A DNA stretch of 64,000 nucleotides from NCBI GenBank assembly GCA_046351215.1, contig JAXLYX010000006.1, forward strand, positions 62,001 to 126,000, given 5' to 3'. This DNA comes from JAXLYX01 sp046351215. Its GTDB lineage: Bacteria > Myxococcota_A > Polyangia > Polyangiales > Houyiibacteriaceae. Position 1 is the first letter of the stretch, and each line of letters opens with the position of its first letter. Shown piece by piece: positions 51,205 through 61,165 of the stretch. The notes below the pieces were generated by a model. It saw nothing but the letters and a program-made list of their open reading frames with translations, was not told where the DNA came from and did not search any database. The position numbers were made by a program, and so were the translations under genes.

Positions 51205-52481
51205 GCCTCTTCCGTATGCTCGCGAGCCGCCTCGGGCGGAAGGCGCCCGAGGGCGAGGTCGCCCCGGGCGACGCGATCCCGGCCGTCGCCGGCCACGCCG
51301 ATCCCGTGCTCACCGCGGTCGTCGTCGCCCTCGTCGGCTTCGGCGTCGTCATGGTCTACAGCGCGAGCGCCGTCTTCGCCGATCGTCAGTTCCACGACGG
51401 CCACTACTTCCTGATCCGTCAGTCGATCTACGCCGTGCTCGGCATCGCGACGATGTTCGCGGCCGCCGGCATCGACTACCACCGCTACCGGCCCCTGACC
51501 TATCCGATCCTCGGGATCACGGTCCTGCTCCTCTTCCTCGTCGGCTTCGGCATGGGCCGCACGGCGGGAGGCGCGACGCGCTGGCTCCAGATCGGCCCGG
51601 TGAACATCCAGCCGGCCGAGGTCGCGAAGGTCGCGATCATCTTCTGGCTCGCGTACTCGCTCTCGAAGAAGCGCGATCGCCTCGAGACGTTCTCGGTCGG
51701 CTTCTTGCCGCACGCGCTCATGGCCGGCTTCCTGATGCTGCTCTGCCTGAAGCAGCCGGACTTCGGCTCGGCCGTCATGATCGGCCTGCTCACGTTCGTG
51801 CTCATGTTCGCCGCCGGGACGCGCATCGGCTACCTGCTCGGCGCGACGCTCGGCGTGCTGCCCGTCCTCTTCTCGCTCGTGTACTTCTCCGAGTACCGGA
51901 TGGAGCGCATCCGCGGCTTCCTCGACCCCTTCGCGCACCGCCAGGACGAGGGCTTCCAGATCTTCGAGTCGCTCGTGAGCTTCGGCTCCGGGGGCGTCCT
52001 GGGCGTCGGCCTCGGCGACAGCCGCCAGAAGCTCTTCTTCCTCCCCGAGGCGCACACGGACTTCATCAGCGCGATCGTCGGCGAGGAGCTCGGCTTCCTC
52101 GGGATCCTGGCGCTGATCTCCGCCTTCACCCTCGTCGTCGTCCAGGGCTACCGCGCGGCGTTCCGCGCCGCCGACGACTACGGCACCTACCTCGCGGTCG
52201 GGATCACGACGTTCGTCGGGCTCCAGGCCTTCACGAACCTCGCGGTCGCCATGGGCATGGTGCCGACGAAGGGCCTCGTGCTGCCGTTCCTCAGCTACGG
52301 CGGCTCCTCGCTGATCGTGAATTGCGGCGCGATCGGCGTTCTCCTCAACGTCTCCCGGCCCCGAGTGGTCGCGGAGGCTCCGCAATCGACGGATTCGACG
52401 GGCCCCGGGGCGACGGTGGCTCGCGAGAAGCGGAACGTGGCACGCGGTCCGCGCAACGTGGCGTTGGGAGGTGCGGCATGA
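51201..52481 (+). CDS. ftsW: Lipid II polymerase FtsW (SEDS family)
   Basis: This 426-residue SEDS glycosyltransferase has about ten membrane helices. Diagnostic stretches are VVMVYSASAVFA, RWLQIGPVNIQPAEVAKVA, LKQPDFGSAVMIGLL, AHTDFISAIVGEELGFLG and LVLPFLSYGGSSLIVNCGAIG. It polymerises septal glycan with FtsI. The cytoplasmic tail (about 390-426) is Thr/Arg/Asn-rich. The start overlaps murD by 4 nt and the stop overlaps murG by 4 nt. Confidence 0.96.
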   Translation: MSLFRMLASRLGRKAPEGEVAPGDAIPAVAGHADPVLTAVVVALVGFGVVMVYSASAVFADRQFHDGHYFLIRQSIYAVLGIATMFAAAGIDYHRYRPLTYPILGITVLLLFLVGFGMGRTAGGATRWLQIGPVNIQPAEVAKVAIIFWLAYSLSKKRDRLETFSVGFLPHALMAGFLMLLCLKQPDFGSAVMIGLLTFVLMFAAGTRIGYLLGATLGVLPVLFSLVYFSEYRMERIRGFLDPFAHRQDEGFQIFESLVSFGSGGVLGVGLGDSRQKLFFLPEAHTDFISAIVGEELGFLGILALISAFTLVVVQGYRAAFRAADDYGTYLAVGITTFVGLQAFTNLAVAMGMVPTKGLVLPFLSYGGSSLIVNCGAIGVLLNVSRPRVVAEAPQSTDSTGPGATVAREKRNVARGPRNVALGGAA

Positions 52482-53770
52482 TTCGGCGAATCATCGTGGC
52501 GGGGGGCGGCACGGGCGGACATCTCTTTCCCGGCATGGCCGTGGTCGAGGAGCTCCGGCGTCGCGAGCGCGGTCTCGAGGTGCTCTGGGTGGGCACCGAG
52601 CGCGGCATCGAGGCCCGGGTCCTGCCGAACGCGGGCGAGAAGGTCGAGTTCCTCGACGTCACGCCCCTCAAGGGCCAGAGCGCGGCGAGCCTCTTCCAGA
52701 GCCTCGGACGGCTCCCGAAGGCCGTCGCGGGCGCGCGGGCGATCCTGAAGCGCTTCGCCCCGGACCTCGTCCTCGGCGTCGGAGGCTATGCCTCGGGTCC
52801 GATGCTCGCCGCGGCCTCCGCGATGGGCATCCCGACGGCCGTGCTCGAGCAGAACGCGCACGTCGGCCTCACGAACCGCATCCTCGCGAAGCTCGTGGGC
52901 CGCGCCTACGTGACCTTCCCCGAGACCGTCGGCGTCTTCGGCGCCGACAAGGCGCGGGTCGTCGGCAATCCCGTGCGTCGGGCCTTCGTGAAGGCCGCGC
53001 AGCGCGCCGACGCCGACCCCGTGGGCTTCGAGTCGAGGAGCCGCACCGTCCTCGTCCTCGGCGGCTCGCAGGGCGCCCGCGCGCTCAACCACACCGTGCC
53101 CGAGGCGCTCGCCCGCGCCGGCGTGATGGAGCGTCACCTCCACGTCGTGCACCAGACGGGCAAGGCGATGCGCGACGAGGTCGCCCAGGCCTACCGCGAT
53201 CTCGGCGTCGACGCCGAGGTGGTTCCCTTCATCGACGACATGGCGCGCGCCTACGCCAATGCGTCCGTGGTCATCGCGCGTGCCGGCGCCACCACGCTCG
53301 CCGAGCTCTGCGCGATCGGTCGCCCCTCGATCCTGATCCCGTTCCCCCACGCGGCCGACGATCACCAGGGCAAGAACGCCGAGGCCCTCGCCGCCACCGG
53401 CGCCGCGATCTGCATCCGCGAGGACGTGCTCACGCCGGGTGCGCTCGCCGACACGCTCGGGGCACTGCTCGACGATCCGTCGGCACGACGCACGATGTCC
53501 GACGCCGCGCGCAAGCAGGGCCGCCCGGACGCGGCCGCCGCGATCGTCGACGACCTCGTCGAGTGGCTCGGCTGCTCGGGGATGCAGAACCCGATCGACG
53601 ACGAGGACGAGCCGGCCAGCGAGCCGGAGATCGCCTCGGAGCCGGAGAAGAAGTCCCATGCCTCGCTCCGCGGCTCCCGTCCCTACGTGCCCCGCTGGCA
53701 GCGCCGCGCCGAGCTCTCGTCGTTCGCCGCGCGCCGCCCGCTGCTCGTCGACGGACACGCCTGGGAGTGA
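52478..53770 (+). CDS. murG: UDP-GlcNAc:lipid I transferase with C-terminal extension
   Basis: This is a 430-residue MurG. GT-B motifs are AGGGTGGHLFPGMAV (G-loop), VLGVGGYASGP, VLEQNAHVGLTNRIL, LVLGGSQGARALN, IARAGATTLAEL and PFPHAADDHQGKNA. It makes lipid II at the inner face of the membrane. Typical MurG is about 360 residues. Here about 65 extra residues follow the fold (from GMQNPIDDEDEPASEPE): first acidic, then basic-aromatic (SRPYVPRWQRRAELSS). It overlaps ftsW by 4 nt; a 103-nt gap then precedes murC. Confidence 0.96.
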   Translation: MIRRIIVAGGGTGGHLFPGMAVVEELRRRERGLEVLWVGTERGIEARVLPNAGEKVEFLDVTPLKGQSAASLFQSLGRLPKAVAGARAILKRFAPDLVLGVGGYASGPMLAAASAMGIPTAVLEQNAHVGLTNRILAKLVGRAYVTFPETVGVFGADKARVVGNPVRRAFVKAAQRADADPVGFESRSRTVLVLGGSQGARALNHTVPEALARAGVMERHLHVVHQTGKAMRDEVAQAYRDLGVDAEVVPFIDDMARAYANASVVIARAGATTLAELCAIGRPSILIPFPHAADDHQGKNAEALAATGAAICIREDVLTPGALADTLGALLDDPSARRTMSDAARKQGRPDAAAAIVDDLVEWLGCSGMQNPIDDEDEPASEPEIASEPEKKSHASLRGSRPYVPRWQRRAELSSFAARRPLLVDGHAWE

Positions 53771-53861
53771 GCCTCCGCACCTCGCCCGACACGTGCGGGC
53801 GGGGGCGTCGCGCAGCCCGGTCCACGCCTGACGGAAAGCGGCCGGAACGGGCGGAACGTGG

Positions 53862-53867
53862 TATGCG
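53862..53867 (+). promoter_or_regulatory. -10-like TATGCG directly before murC
   Basis: TATGCG ends 6 nt before the murC ATG, and no Shine-Dalgarno is present. The break from the 4-nt overlaps of the upstream genes suggests an internal promoter here with a leaderless transcript. No convincing -35 is seen. Confidence 0.35.
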
Positions 53868-53873
53868 CAGCCC

Positions 53874-55247
<1,374 letters not shown>

Positions 55248-55257
55248 GGTCGCCCGC

Positions 55258-56442
55258 TTGGCGCGTTCTCCCGAGTCCCCGACCGACGCTGCCGCTCCTG
55301 CGAAGAGGAACGTGCGTCGAGCCGCGCCGTCCGCAGCGACGAACGCGCGGAATTCGGAGCCGGGACCCTCGTCGGCGGTCCGCTCGGATCCTCCGCCCCG
55401 GCCCGGCCGGCGGAAGGCGGCCGCGGCGACCGAGGCGGCCCGAGCCAACGGCAACGGCAACGGCAACCGACGCGTCGCACGTGCATCGACCGAGCCCGCC
55501 GTCGACGGCGCTCCGCACGGCTCGGGCGAGCACGAGGAGCCGAGCGTCGGCTTCGTGCGCGGCACGTGGGCTCGTCTGCGCGGGAAGGGCGCGAGCCTCT
55601 CGGCCGCCTCGTTCGAGCGGCTCCGTGCGCCGGCGCTCCTCGTCGGCCGCATCCTCGTCGTGCTCGTCGCGCTCGCGGGCGCCGGCGCCGTCGGACGGCT
55701 CGCCGAGCGCCACGTCCGGACCTCGCCCGCCTTCGCGATCCGCTCGCTCGTCGTCCACGGCGAGGAGCGCCTCTCGGAGGCCGAGATCCTCACGGCCGCG
55801 GGGCTGGCTCCCGGCCGGAACGTCTTCGAGGTGCCTCCCGAGGACGTCCACGCGCGTCTCGTCCGGCATCCGTGGATCGCCGACGCCACCGTTCGTCGTC
55901 GCCTCCCCGGCACCTTCGAGCTCACGATCCGCGAGCGGAAGCCGGCTGCGCTGCTCGAGCTCGACCGCCTCTACCTCGTCGGCCAGGACGCCACCGTCTT
56001 CAAGGTGCTCGGCCCGGAGGATCCGGTCGATCTCCCCGTGATCACCGGCATCGAGCTCTCCCGCTTCACCACGGACCGCGGGTACCGGGCGTCGGTGCTC
56101 CTCGAGATCGTCGCGCTCCTGCACGACTTCCGCGGCGCGGGCCTCGCGCGCCGGACCTCGGTCGAGGAGATCCACGTCGAGCGCGACGGCTCGATCTCGA
56201 TCTACGTCGGCGAGCAGGCGACCTACGTCCGGCTCGGCCGTGGCCCCTTCCAGGCGAAGCTCCGCAAGCTCCGCCGCGTGATGGACGAGCTCGAGCGCCG
56301 CGACGCCTCGGCCGCCTACGTCTACCTCGACAACGTCCGTCGCCCCGACCGGGTCACCGTGCGTCTCCGCGAGACGCCGGCGCCCGTCTCGGACGATCCG
56401 CCCGCGTCCGACGCCGTCCCCGCATCGACCCGCCCGCTCTGA
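55258..56442 (+). CDS. ftsQ: Cell division protein FtsQ
   Basis: This is a 394-residue bitopic protein. A long (about 120 residues) basic, Pro/Ala-rich cytoplasmic N-terminus includes NGNGNGN. One membrane helix lies at about 127-147 (LVGRILVVLVALAGAGAVGR). A POTRA domain starts near FAIRSLVVHGEERLSEAE, followed by the FtsQ beta domain (RHPWIADATVRRRLPGTFE, LTIRERKPAALLE). It scaffolds FtsL/FtsB and the divisome. The start is TTG 55258 with GAGGT 9 nt upstream; no better start lies in frame before the membrane helix. Confidence 0.93.
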   Translation: MARSPESPTDAAAPAKRNVRRAAPSAATNARNSEPGPSSAVRSDPPPRPGRRKAAAATEAARANGNGNGNRRVARASTEPAVDGAPHGSGEHEEPSVGFVRGTWARLRGKGASLSAASFERLRAPALLVGRILVVLVALAGAGAVGRLAERHVRTSPAFAIRSLVVHGEERLSEAEILTAAGLAPGRNVFEVPPEDVHARLVRHPWIADATVRRRLPGTFELTIRERKPAALLELDRLYLVGQDATVFKVLGPEDPVDLPVITGIELSRFTTDRGYRASVLLEIVALLHDFRGAGLARRTSVEEIHVERDGSISIYVGEQATYVRLGRGPFQAKLRKLRRVMDELERRDASAAYVYLDNVRRPDRVTVRLRETPAPVSDDPPASDAVPASTRPL

Positions 56443-56495
56443 GCGCGAAGCGGCCCCGGATGACGGGGGCCGCCGGCTCGTGAGAGACTCGAACG

Positions 56496-57134
56496 ATGTC
56501 GGGATTCCGGGCCGTTCGCCTTCCGTTCGTCGCGCTCCTCCTCCTCGCCTCCTCGCCGGCTTCTCCCGGTCGCGCCGCGCCCCTCGGCTCCTCGCCGGGT
56601 CAGTCGGATCAGGTCGTCGTCGTGGAGGCCGACGGGGGCGCGATCCCCCCGGCGCCCTCGGGGCCGCCCGTCGTGCTCGTGCAGCCGGCTCCCGCCGTGC
56701 CGCCCATGACCGCACGGCCCGCGGCGCGCCATTCGATCTACGTCGAGGGCGTGACGGCGATCATCGCCAACTCGATCTCGGTGAACTACTCGTTCCGGCC
56801 CTTCAAATTCTTCGCGGTCAGCGCCGGCGTCGGAGCCTCGAGCCTCTTCTTCATCAGCGAATTCCACGGCATCGGCGGTCAGCTCCAGGCGCACCTCCTG
56901 CTCGGTCGGATGGGAGACTCGAGCTTCGAGCTCCACGGGGGTGTGGCCCTGGTGCGCACCACGTTCCGCTTCCTGACGACGGAACCACCGACGCCTTCCA
57001 TGACCGCGCTCCCCGCCCTCGGCCTCGGCTACCGCTACCAGCCGATGGACGGCGGCCTGCTCTTCCGCTTCGGCGGCGCCTGGTCCTACGGCTTCGGCAT
57101 GGGCATCCAGGCGTCGATCGGCGCGACGTTCTGA
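56496..57134 (+). CDS. Putative outer-membrane beta-barrel protein within the dcw cluster
   Basis: I cannot name this 212-residue protein. A signal peptide is clear (VALLLLASSPASPGRA). A Pro-rich segment follows. From residue about 78 on come alternating strands typical of a small barrel (SIYVEGVTAIIANSISVNYS, FKFFAVSAGVGASSLFF, FELHGGVALVRTTFRF), ending with an aromatic C-terminus (QASIGATF) as in outer-membrane proteins. It lies between ftsQ and ftsA, 53 nt after ftsQ. There is no clear Shine-Dalgarno. It may be a lineage-specific envelope component or simply a hitch-hiker. Confidence 0.7.
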   Translation: MSGFRAVRLPFVALLLLASSPASPGRAAPLGSSPGQSDQVVVVEADGGAIPPAPSGPPVVLVQPAPAVPPMTARPAARHSIYVEGVTAIIANSISVNYSFRPFKFFAVSAGVGASSLFFISEFHGIGGQLQAHLLLGRMGDSSFELHGGVALVRTTFRFLTTEPPTPSMTALPALGLGYRYQPMDGGLLFRFGGAWSYGFGMGIQASIGATF

Positions 57135-57206
57135 GCCGCCTCCGAATTCGACCGAGCCTGCCCCGAGGCGGCGCACGCCCTCCCCACCGGGCTTCCGCAA
57201 GTCGAT

Positions 57207-57230
57207 CCGGAAGCGCTTCCGGAAGCGCTT
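57207..57230 (+). repeat. Tandem 12-bp repeat with 16-bp palindrome upstream of ftsA
   Basis: CCGGAAGCGCTT occurs twice in tandem (57207-57218 and 57219-57230). The junction creates a perfect 16-bp palindrome, CCGGAAGCGCTTCCGG (57207-57222). A second palindrome, GCCCGAGCTCGGGC, lies at 57288-57301. No T-run follows either. They sit between the barrel gene and the ftsA promoter, so they could be operator sites or transcription-pausing hairpins. Confidence 0.8.
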
Positions 57231-57333
57231 CGATAGCCTCGTTTCCAAGGCGATCCGCGATCCCCGGCGATCCCGGGGCGTCCCCGGGCCCGAGCTCGGG
57301 CGAAGGCGGTCGAAAAAAAGCACATCCGAAAAT

Positions 57334-57361
57334 TTGGTAGGCGCGATCGGCCTCGTATATG
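57334..57361 (+). promoter_or_regulatory. Predicted ftsA promoter TTGGTA-N16-TATATG
   Basis: TTGGTA (57334-57339) and TATATG (57356-57361) are 16 bp apart in the most AT-rich part of this 258-bp gap. The implied leader is about 25 nt and contains GGAG (57381-57384), 8 nt before the ftsA ATG. Confidence 0.55.
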
Positions 57362-57392
57362 CCCCGACTCAGGCTTCGTCCGGAGCAAGCGA

Positions 57393-58625
57393 ATGGCCGA
57401 GAGCGAGATCATTGCGGGACTGGATCTGGGTACGACGAAGGTGTGTGCCATCGTCGCCGAACAGACCGACGAGGGGATCGACATCATCGGTGTCGGTTCC
57501 GTCCCGGCGAAGGGCCTGAAGAAGGGCGTCGTCGTGAACATCGAGGCGACCGTCCAGGCGATCAAGGCTGCCGTCGAGCAGGCCGAGACGATGGCGGGCG
57601 TCGAGATCAACACGGTCTACGTCGGCATCGCCGGCAGCCACGTCCGCGGGCTCAACAAGGACGGCTTCATCGGCATCCAGAGCCGCGAGGTCACCGCCCA
57701 CGACGTGGAGCGCGTCCTCGACCAGGCGAAGGCGATCAAGCTCGAGAGCGACCGCCAGGTCCTCCACGTGCTGCCGCAGCAGTACATCGTCGACGATCAG
57801 GACGGCATCAAGGAGCCGGTCGGCATGACGGGCGTCCGCCTCGAGGCCCGCGTCCACATGGTCACGGCCGCGTCGACGAGCGTGATGAACATCCAGCGCT
57901 GCGCGCAGCGCTGCGACCTCCACGTCGAGGAGGTCGTCCTGCAGCCGCTCGCGAGCGCGGACGCCGTGCTCTCCGAGGACGAGAAGGAGATCGGCTGCGT
58001 GCTGATCGACATCGGCGGCGGCACGAGCGACATCATCATCTACTGGGACGGCGCCGTGGTGCACACGAGCTCGATCCCCATCGGCGGCGTCAATCTCACG
58101 AACGACATCGCCACCGGCCTCCGCACGCCGATCGCCGAGGCGGAGCGCATCAAGATCAAGTACGGCTGCGCGTCCTCGTCGATGGCGGATCCGGAAGAGA
58201 CGATCGAGGTTCCGAGCGTGGGCGGGCGTCAGCCCCGCGTGCTCCCGCGCCGCGTGCTCTGCGACATCGTCGAGCCGCGGGTCGAGGAGATCTTCGCGGC
58301 CTGCCGTCACGTCATCGCGGAGAGCGGCTGGAGCGAGCAGCTCGCGGCCGGTGCCGTCATCACCGGTGGCACGACCCTGCTCGACGGGATGCCGGAGCTC
58401 GCGGAGAGCGTGCTCGGCCTGCCCGTCCGGCGCGGCATGCCCACGGGCGTCGGTGGCCTCGCGGACGTCGTCCGCAGCCCCTCCTACGCCACGGCGGTGG
58501 GTCTCGTGAAGTACGGCGCGAGCCGGATCGTGCGTCGCCCGGTGCCCGAGGTCGTCGTACCGGAGGTGACCGTCCCGACGTCCTTCGGCGGCAGGCTCTC
58601 GGCCTGGTTCCGCGAGGTCTTCTGA
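57393..58625 (+). CDS. ftsA: Cell division protein FtsA
   Basis: This is a 410-residue actin-like protein that tethers FtsZ to the membrane. Phosphate loops are GLDLGTTKVCAIVAE near the N-terminus and VLIDIGGGTSDIIIYWDG in the middle, with AGAVITGGTTLLDGM towards the end. The C-terminal amphipathic helix (GGRLSAWFREVF) is the membrane-binding tip. It has its own promoter and Shine-Dalgarno. A 146-nt gap separates it from ftsZ. Confidence 0.97.
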   Translation: MAESEIIAGLDLGTTKVCAIVAEQTDEGIDIIGVGSVPAKGLKKGVVVNIEATVQAIKAAVEQAETMAGVEINTVYVGIAGSHVRGLNKDGFIGIQSREVTAHDVERVLDQAKAIKLESDRQVLHVLPQQYIVDDQDGIKEPVGMTGVRLEARVHMVTAASTSVMNIQRCAQRCDLHVEEVVLQPLASADAVLSEDEKEIGCVLIDIGGGTSDIIIYWDGAVVHTSSIPIGGVNLTNDIATGLRTPIAEAERIKIKYGCASSSMADPEETIEVPSVGGRQPRVLPRRVLCDIVEPRVEEIFAACRHVIAESGWSEQLAAGAVITGGTTLLDGMPELAESVLGLPVRRGMPTGVGGLADVVRSPSYATAVGLVKYGASRIVRRPVPEVVVPEVTVPTSFGGRLSAWFREVF

Positions 58626-58737
58626 GACGAGGCCCGGAGCGCGCGGGGCGAACGCGGGCCGAGGGCGATGGGTTTTCGACGGCGTGGCAGGGGGGCGAAT
58701 CCTCCACACCGTCTCACTACGAAGCGAAGCAGAGAGC

Positions 58738-58754
58738 GGGGAGCAGGGCTCCCC
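58738..58754 (+). promoter_or_regulatory. Small perfect hairpin in the ftsZ leader
   Basis: GGGGAGC (58738-58744) pairs with GCTCCCC (58748-58754) around a 3-nt loop, 7 nt before the GGGAGGAG Shine-Dalgarno of ftsZ. It could tune mRNA stability or ribosome access. It is not a terminator: no T-run. Confidence 0.45.
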
Positions 58755-58771
58755 AACACCCGGGAGGAGTC

Positions 58772-60100
58772 ATGGCATTCTCGATCGAGTTCGAGGGCGC
58801 GGCCGAGCAGAAGGCGCGCATCAAGGTGGTCGGCGTCGGTGGCAGCGGCGGCAATGCGCTGAACACCATGATCGCGAGCGGTCTCGACGGCGTCGAGTTC
58901 ATCGCCGCGAACACGGACGCCCAGGCCCTCGACGCGAACCTCGCGCCCACGAAGATCCAGCTCGGCCCGACCCTGACGAAGGGCCTCGGCGCGGGCGGCA
59001 ATCCCGACGTCGGCCGCAAGGCGGCGCTCGAGGACATGCAGAAGCTCGCCGAGGCGCTCTCGGGAGCCGACATGGTCTTCATCACCGCCGGCATGGGCGG
59101 TGGCACCGGCACCGGTGCGGCCCCGATCATCGCGCACGTCGCGAAGGAGCAGGGCGCGCTCACGGTCGGCGTCGTGACCAAGCCCTTCCTCTTCGAGGGC
59201 AAGCGTCGCGGTAAGAACGCCGATCAGGGTGTCCGCGAGCTGATCGACACGGTCGACAGCATCATCACGATCCCGAACCAGAAGCTGCTCGCGCTCGGCG
59301 ATCCGGACATCACGATGCTCGACGCGTTCCAGCGCGCGGACGACGTGCTGCTCCAGGCGGTCCAGGGCATCAGCGACCTGATCAACCACCACGGCATGAT
59401 CAACGTCGACTTCGCCGACGTGAAGACGATCATGAGCAAGCACGGCCGCGCCCTCATGGGCACCGGCTTCGGCAAGGGCGAGCGCCGCGCGCTCGACGCT
59501 GCCGAGATGGCGATCAACTCGCCGCTGCTCGACGACGTCTCGGTCGACGGTGCGACCGGCATCCTCATCAACTTCACGGCCGGCCCGGACGTGCGCCTCA
59601 GCGAGATCAACGCGGCGGCGACGCTCATCCAGGAAGCGGCCCACGAGGACGCCGAGATCATCTTCGGCATGGTCACCGACCCCGACCTCAGCGACATCGT
59701 CAAGGTCACGGTCATCGCGACCGGCTTCGACGAGGACGCGCAGATGGTCGAGGAGTCGCACGCGCGTCAGCGTGCGTCGCTGCCCTTCAGCACGATGGGT
59801 CACTCGCCCGTGCGTCAGGCCGCGGTCCGCGCGCCCACCGCGCCGCGCAGCACCGTCGTCCCGAGCATGCCGTCCTCCGGCTCGGCCGCTCGTCCCGTGA
59901 ACGCCGCTCCGCCCTCGCTCCCGCCCTCGCGTGGATCGATGCCGATGCGGCCCTCCGCTCCGCCCGCGATGGCCCACGCCGCCGCGGCCGCGCACGCCTC
60001 CGCCGCGCACCGTCCCTTCGGGGCCGACGCGCTCGCGGACGAAGCCGTCCTCGACATCCCCGCGTTCCTCCGCCGCAACTCGGCGGTGCCGGCGGAATGA
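58772..60100 (+). CDS. ftsZ: Cell division protein FtsZ
   Basis: This is a 442-residue tubulin-like GTPase. The GTP loop is GMGGGTGTGAAP (about 108-114 for GGGTGTG). The N-terminal KVVGVGGSGGNALNTM, the T7-loop region NVDFADVKTIM and DPDLSDIVKVTVIATGF are conserved. A Pro/Ala/Ser-rich linker of about 100 residues leads to the C-terminal peptide DIPAFLRR that binds FtsA. The Shine-Dalgarno GGGAGGAG is very strong. It is the last gene of the dcw cluster, closed by an intrinsic terminator. Confidence 0.98.
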   Translation: MAFSIEFEGAAEQKARIKVVGVGGSGGNALNTMIASGLDGVEFIAANTDAQALDANLAPTKIQLGPTLTKGLGAGGNPDVGRKAALEDMQKLAEALSGADMVFITAGMGGGTGTGAAPIIAHVAKEQGALTVGVVTKPFLFEGKRRGKNADQGVRELIDTVDSIITIPNQKLLALGDPDITMLDAFQRADDVLLQAVQGISDLINHHGMINVDFADVKTIMSKHGRALMGTGFGKGERRALDAAEMAINSPLLDDVSVDGATGILINFTAGPDVRLSEINAAATLIQEAAHEDAEIIFGMVTDPDLSDIVKVTVIATGFDEDAQMVEESHARQRASLPFSTMGHSPVRQAAVRAPTAPRSTVVPSMPSSGSAARPVNAAPPSLPPSRGSMPMRPSAPPAMAHAAAAAHASAAHRPFGADALADEAVLDIPAFLRRNSAVPAE

Positions 60101-60135
60101 CGAAGACGCATCCCTAGTTTCCGCTCTCGCTTCGT

Positions 60136-60174
60136 GAAGAGGGATCCTGCAATGGTGCTGGATCCCTCTTCTTT
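60136..60174. terminator. Strong intrinsic terminator after ftsZ
   Basis: GAAGAGGGATCC (60136-60147) pairs perfectly with GGATCCCTCTTC (60160-60171) around a 12-nt loop, followed by TTTATT. It ends the dcw transcript 36 nt after the ftsZ stop. Because it lies between convergent genes it may also serve the TPR gene ending at 60189. Confidence 0.9.
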
Positions 60175-60188
60175 ATTCCGTCGGGGAC

Positions 60189-61070
60189 CTACGCCTCCAC
60201 CCGCCGATCGAGCCGCACTTCGACCTCGAGCTCCGGCAACCCGAGCTCCGTGGTGAACGTGTCGAGCAGCTCCGCGATCGGGTCGTCGGTCTCGGCCGCG
60301 AGCGCGACGAGGCGCTCGCCGTCCGGCGGGGCTCCGTCGTGGTCGTGGGTCTCGTGCGGCTCGCCGAGGCTGCAGGCGCGGCAGAGGAAGCGGACGTTCG
60401 TGGTCCAGTCCTCGAGCGGAACGCGGCGCTCCTCGGCGAGGCGGCGGAGGAGGGCCATCGTCTCGTCCGTCGGGGAGGGGAGCGTCGCGAGGTACGTCGA
60501 GTAGGGCGACGGCTCGAGACACGTGAGGGCGTCGAAGACCGGAACCTGCTGGCCTCGGAGCATGCGATGGCCTCGCGGCTCGCCGTCGTGCAGGACGCGG
60601 TCGCCATGCCCGAAGCCCGATTCGTCGAAGGGGATGCTGACGAGGATCGCGATCGCCGGGTTCACGCGACGGGCCCAGACGACCTCGCCAGCGCCGCGTG
60701 GGTCGAGGCGGATCGGCACGAGACCGAAGTCCATCTCGAGCGGCTCGTCGGACTCGTCGACGGTGGGGATGAAGCGCTTCCACGCGCGTCGTGCCCGACG
60801 GTGCAGGCCGAGCGCCGTCGCGGCGATGCCTGCGTTCCACTCCGCGCCGTCGTGCGTGGGGTCGATCGTCCCCGCGAGCTCGCTCCACCGCAGGCAGTCC
60901 TCGAAGCGGAGGAGCCATTTGCACATCACGCCGAGCGCGAACGGCGGCGCGAACCAGCTCGGGTCGAGGGCATGCGCGCGCTCGAAGCAGGCGAGGGCGG
61001 CGTCGTCGTCGCCTGCTTCGTCGAGGGCGCAGCCGCGGGCGTATTCCTGCTCGGCGTCGGGATGGGGCAC
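60189..61070 (-). CDS. TPR-repeat protein with uncharacterised C-terminal domain
   Basis: This 293-residue soluble protein has TPR helices at about 3-95 (YARGCALDEAGDDDAALACF, RAHALDPSWFAPPFALGV, WNAGIAATALGLHRRARRAW). An unassigned mixed domain follows (GLVPIRLDPRGAGEVVWARR, IPFDESGFGHGDRVLHDGEP, QQVPVFDALTCLE) that resembles conserved regions of TPR proteins found in Myxococcota and Actinobacteria. A CRACSLGEPHETHDHD stretch could bind metal. Function is unknown. GTG 61070 was chosen for GAGGA 8 nt upstream; GTG 61127 adds 19 residues unlike the rest. It is divergent from the EGF/CCP lipoprotein. Confidence 0.7.
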   Translation of the reverse strand: MPHPDAEQEYARGCALDEAGDDDAALACFERAHALDPSWFAPPFALGVMCKWLLRFEDCLRWSELAGTIDPTHDGAEWNAGIAATALGLHRRARRAWKRFIPTVDESDEPLEMDFGLVPIRLDPRGAGEVVWARRVNPAIAILVSIPFDESGFGHGDRVLHDGEPRGHRMLRGQQVPVFDALTCLEPSPYSTYLATLPSPTDETMALLRRLAEERRVPLEDWTTNVRFLCRACSLGEPHETHDHDGAPPDGERLVALAAETDDPIAELLDTFTTELGLPELEVEVRLDRRVEA

Positions 61071-61165
61071 GGTCAAGTCCTCGTGGAGGATGTCACAGGA
61101 ATACCAAGCCTGCTCACGTGAACACACAGGGTGTCCTTACAGACGCACGCAGCCATACGAACTCT

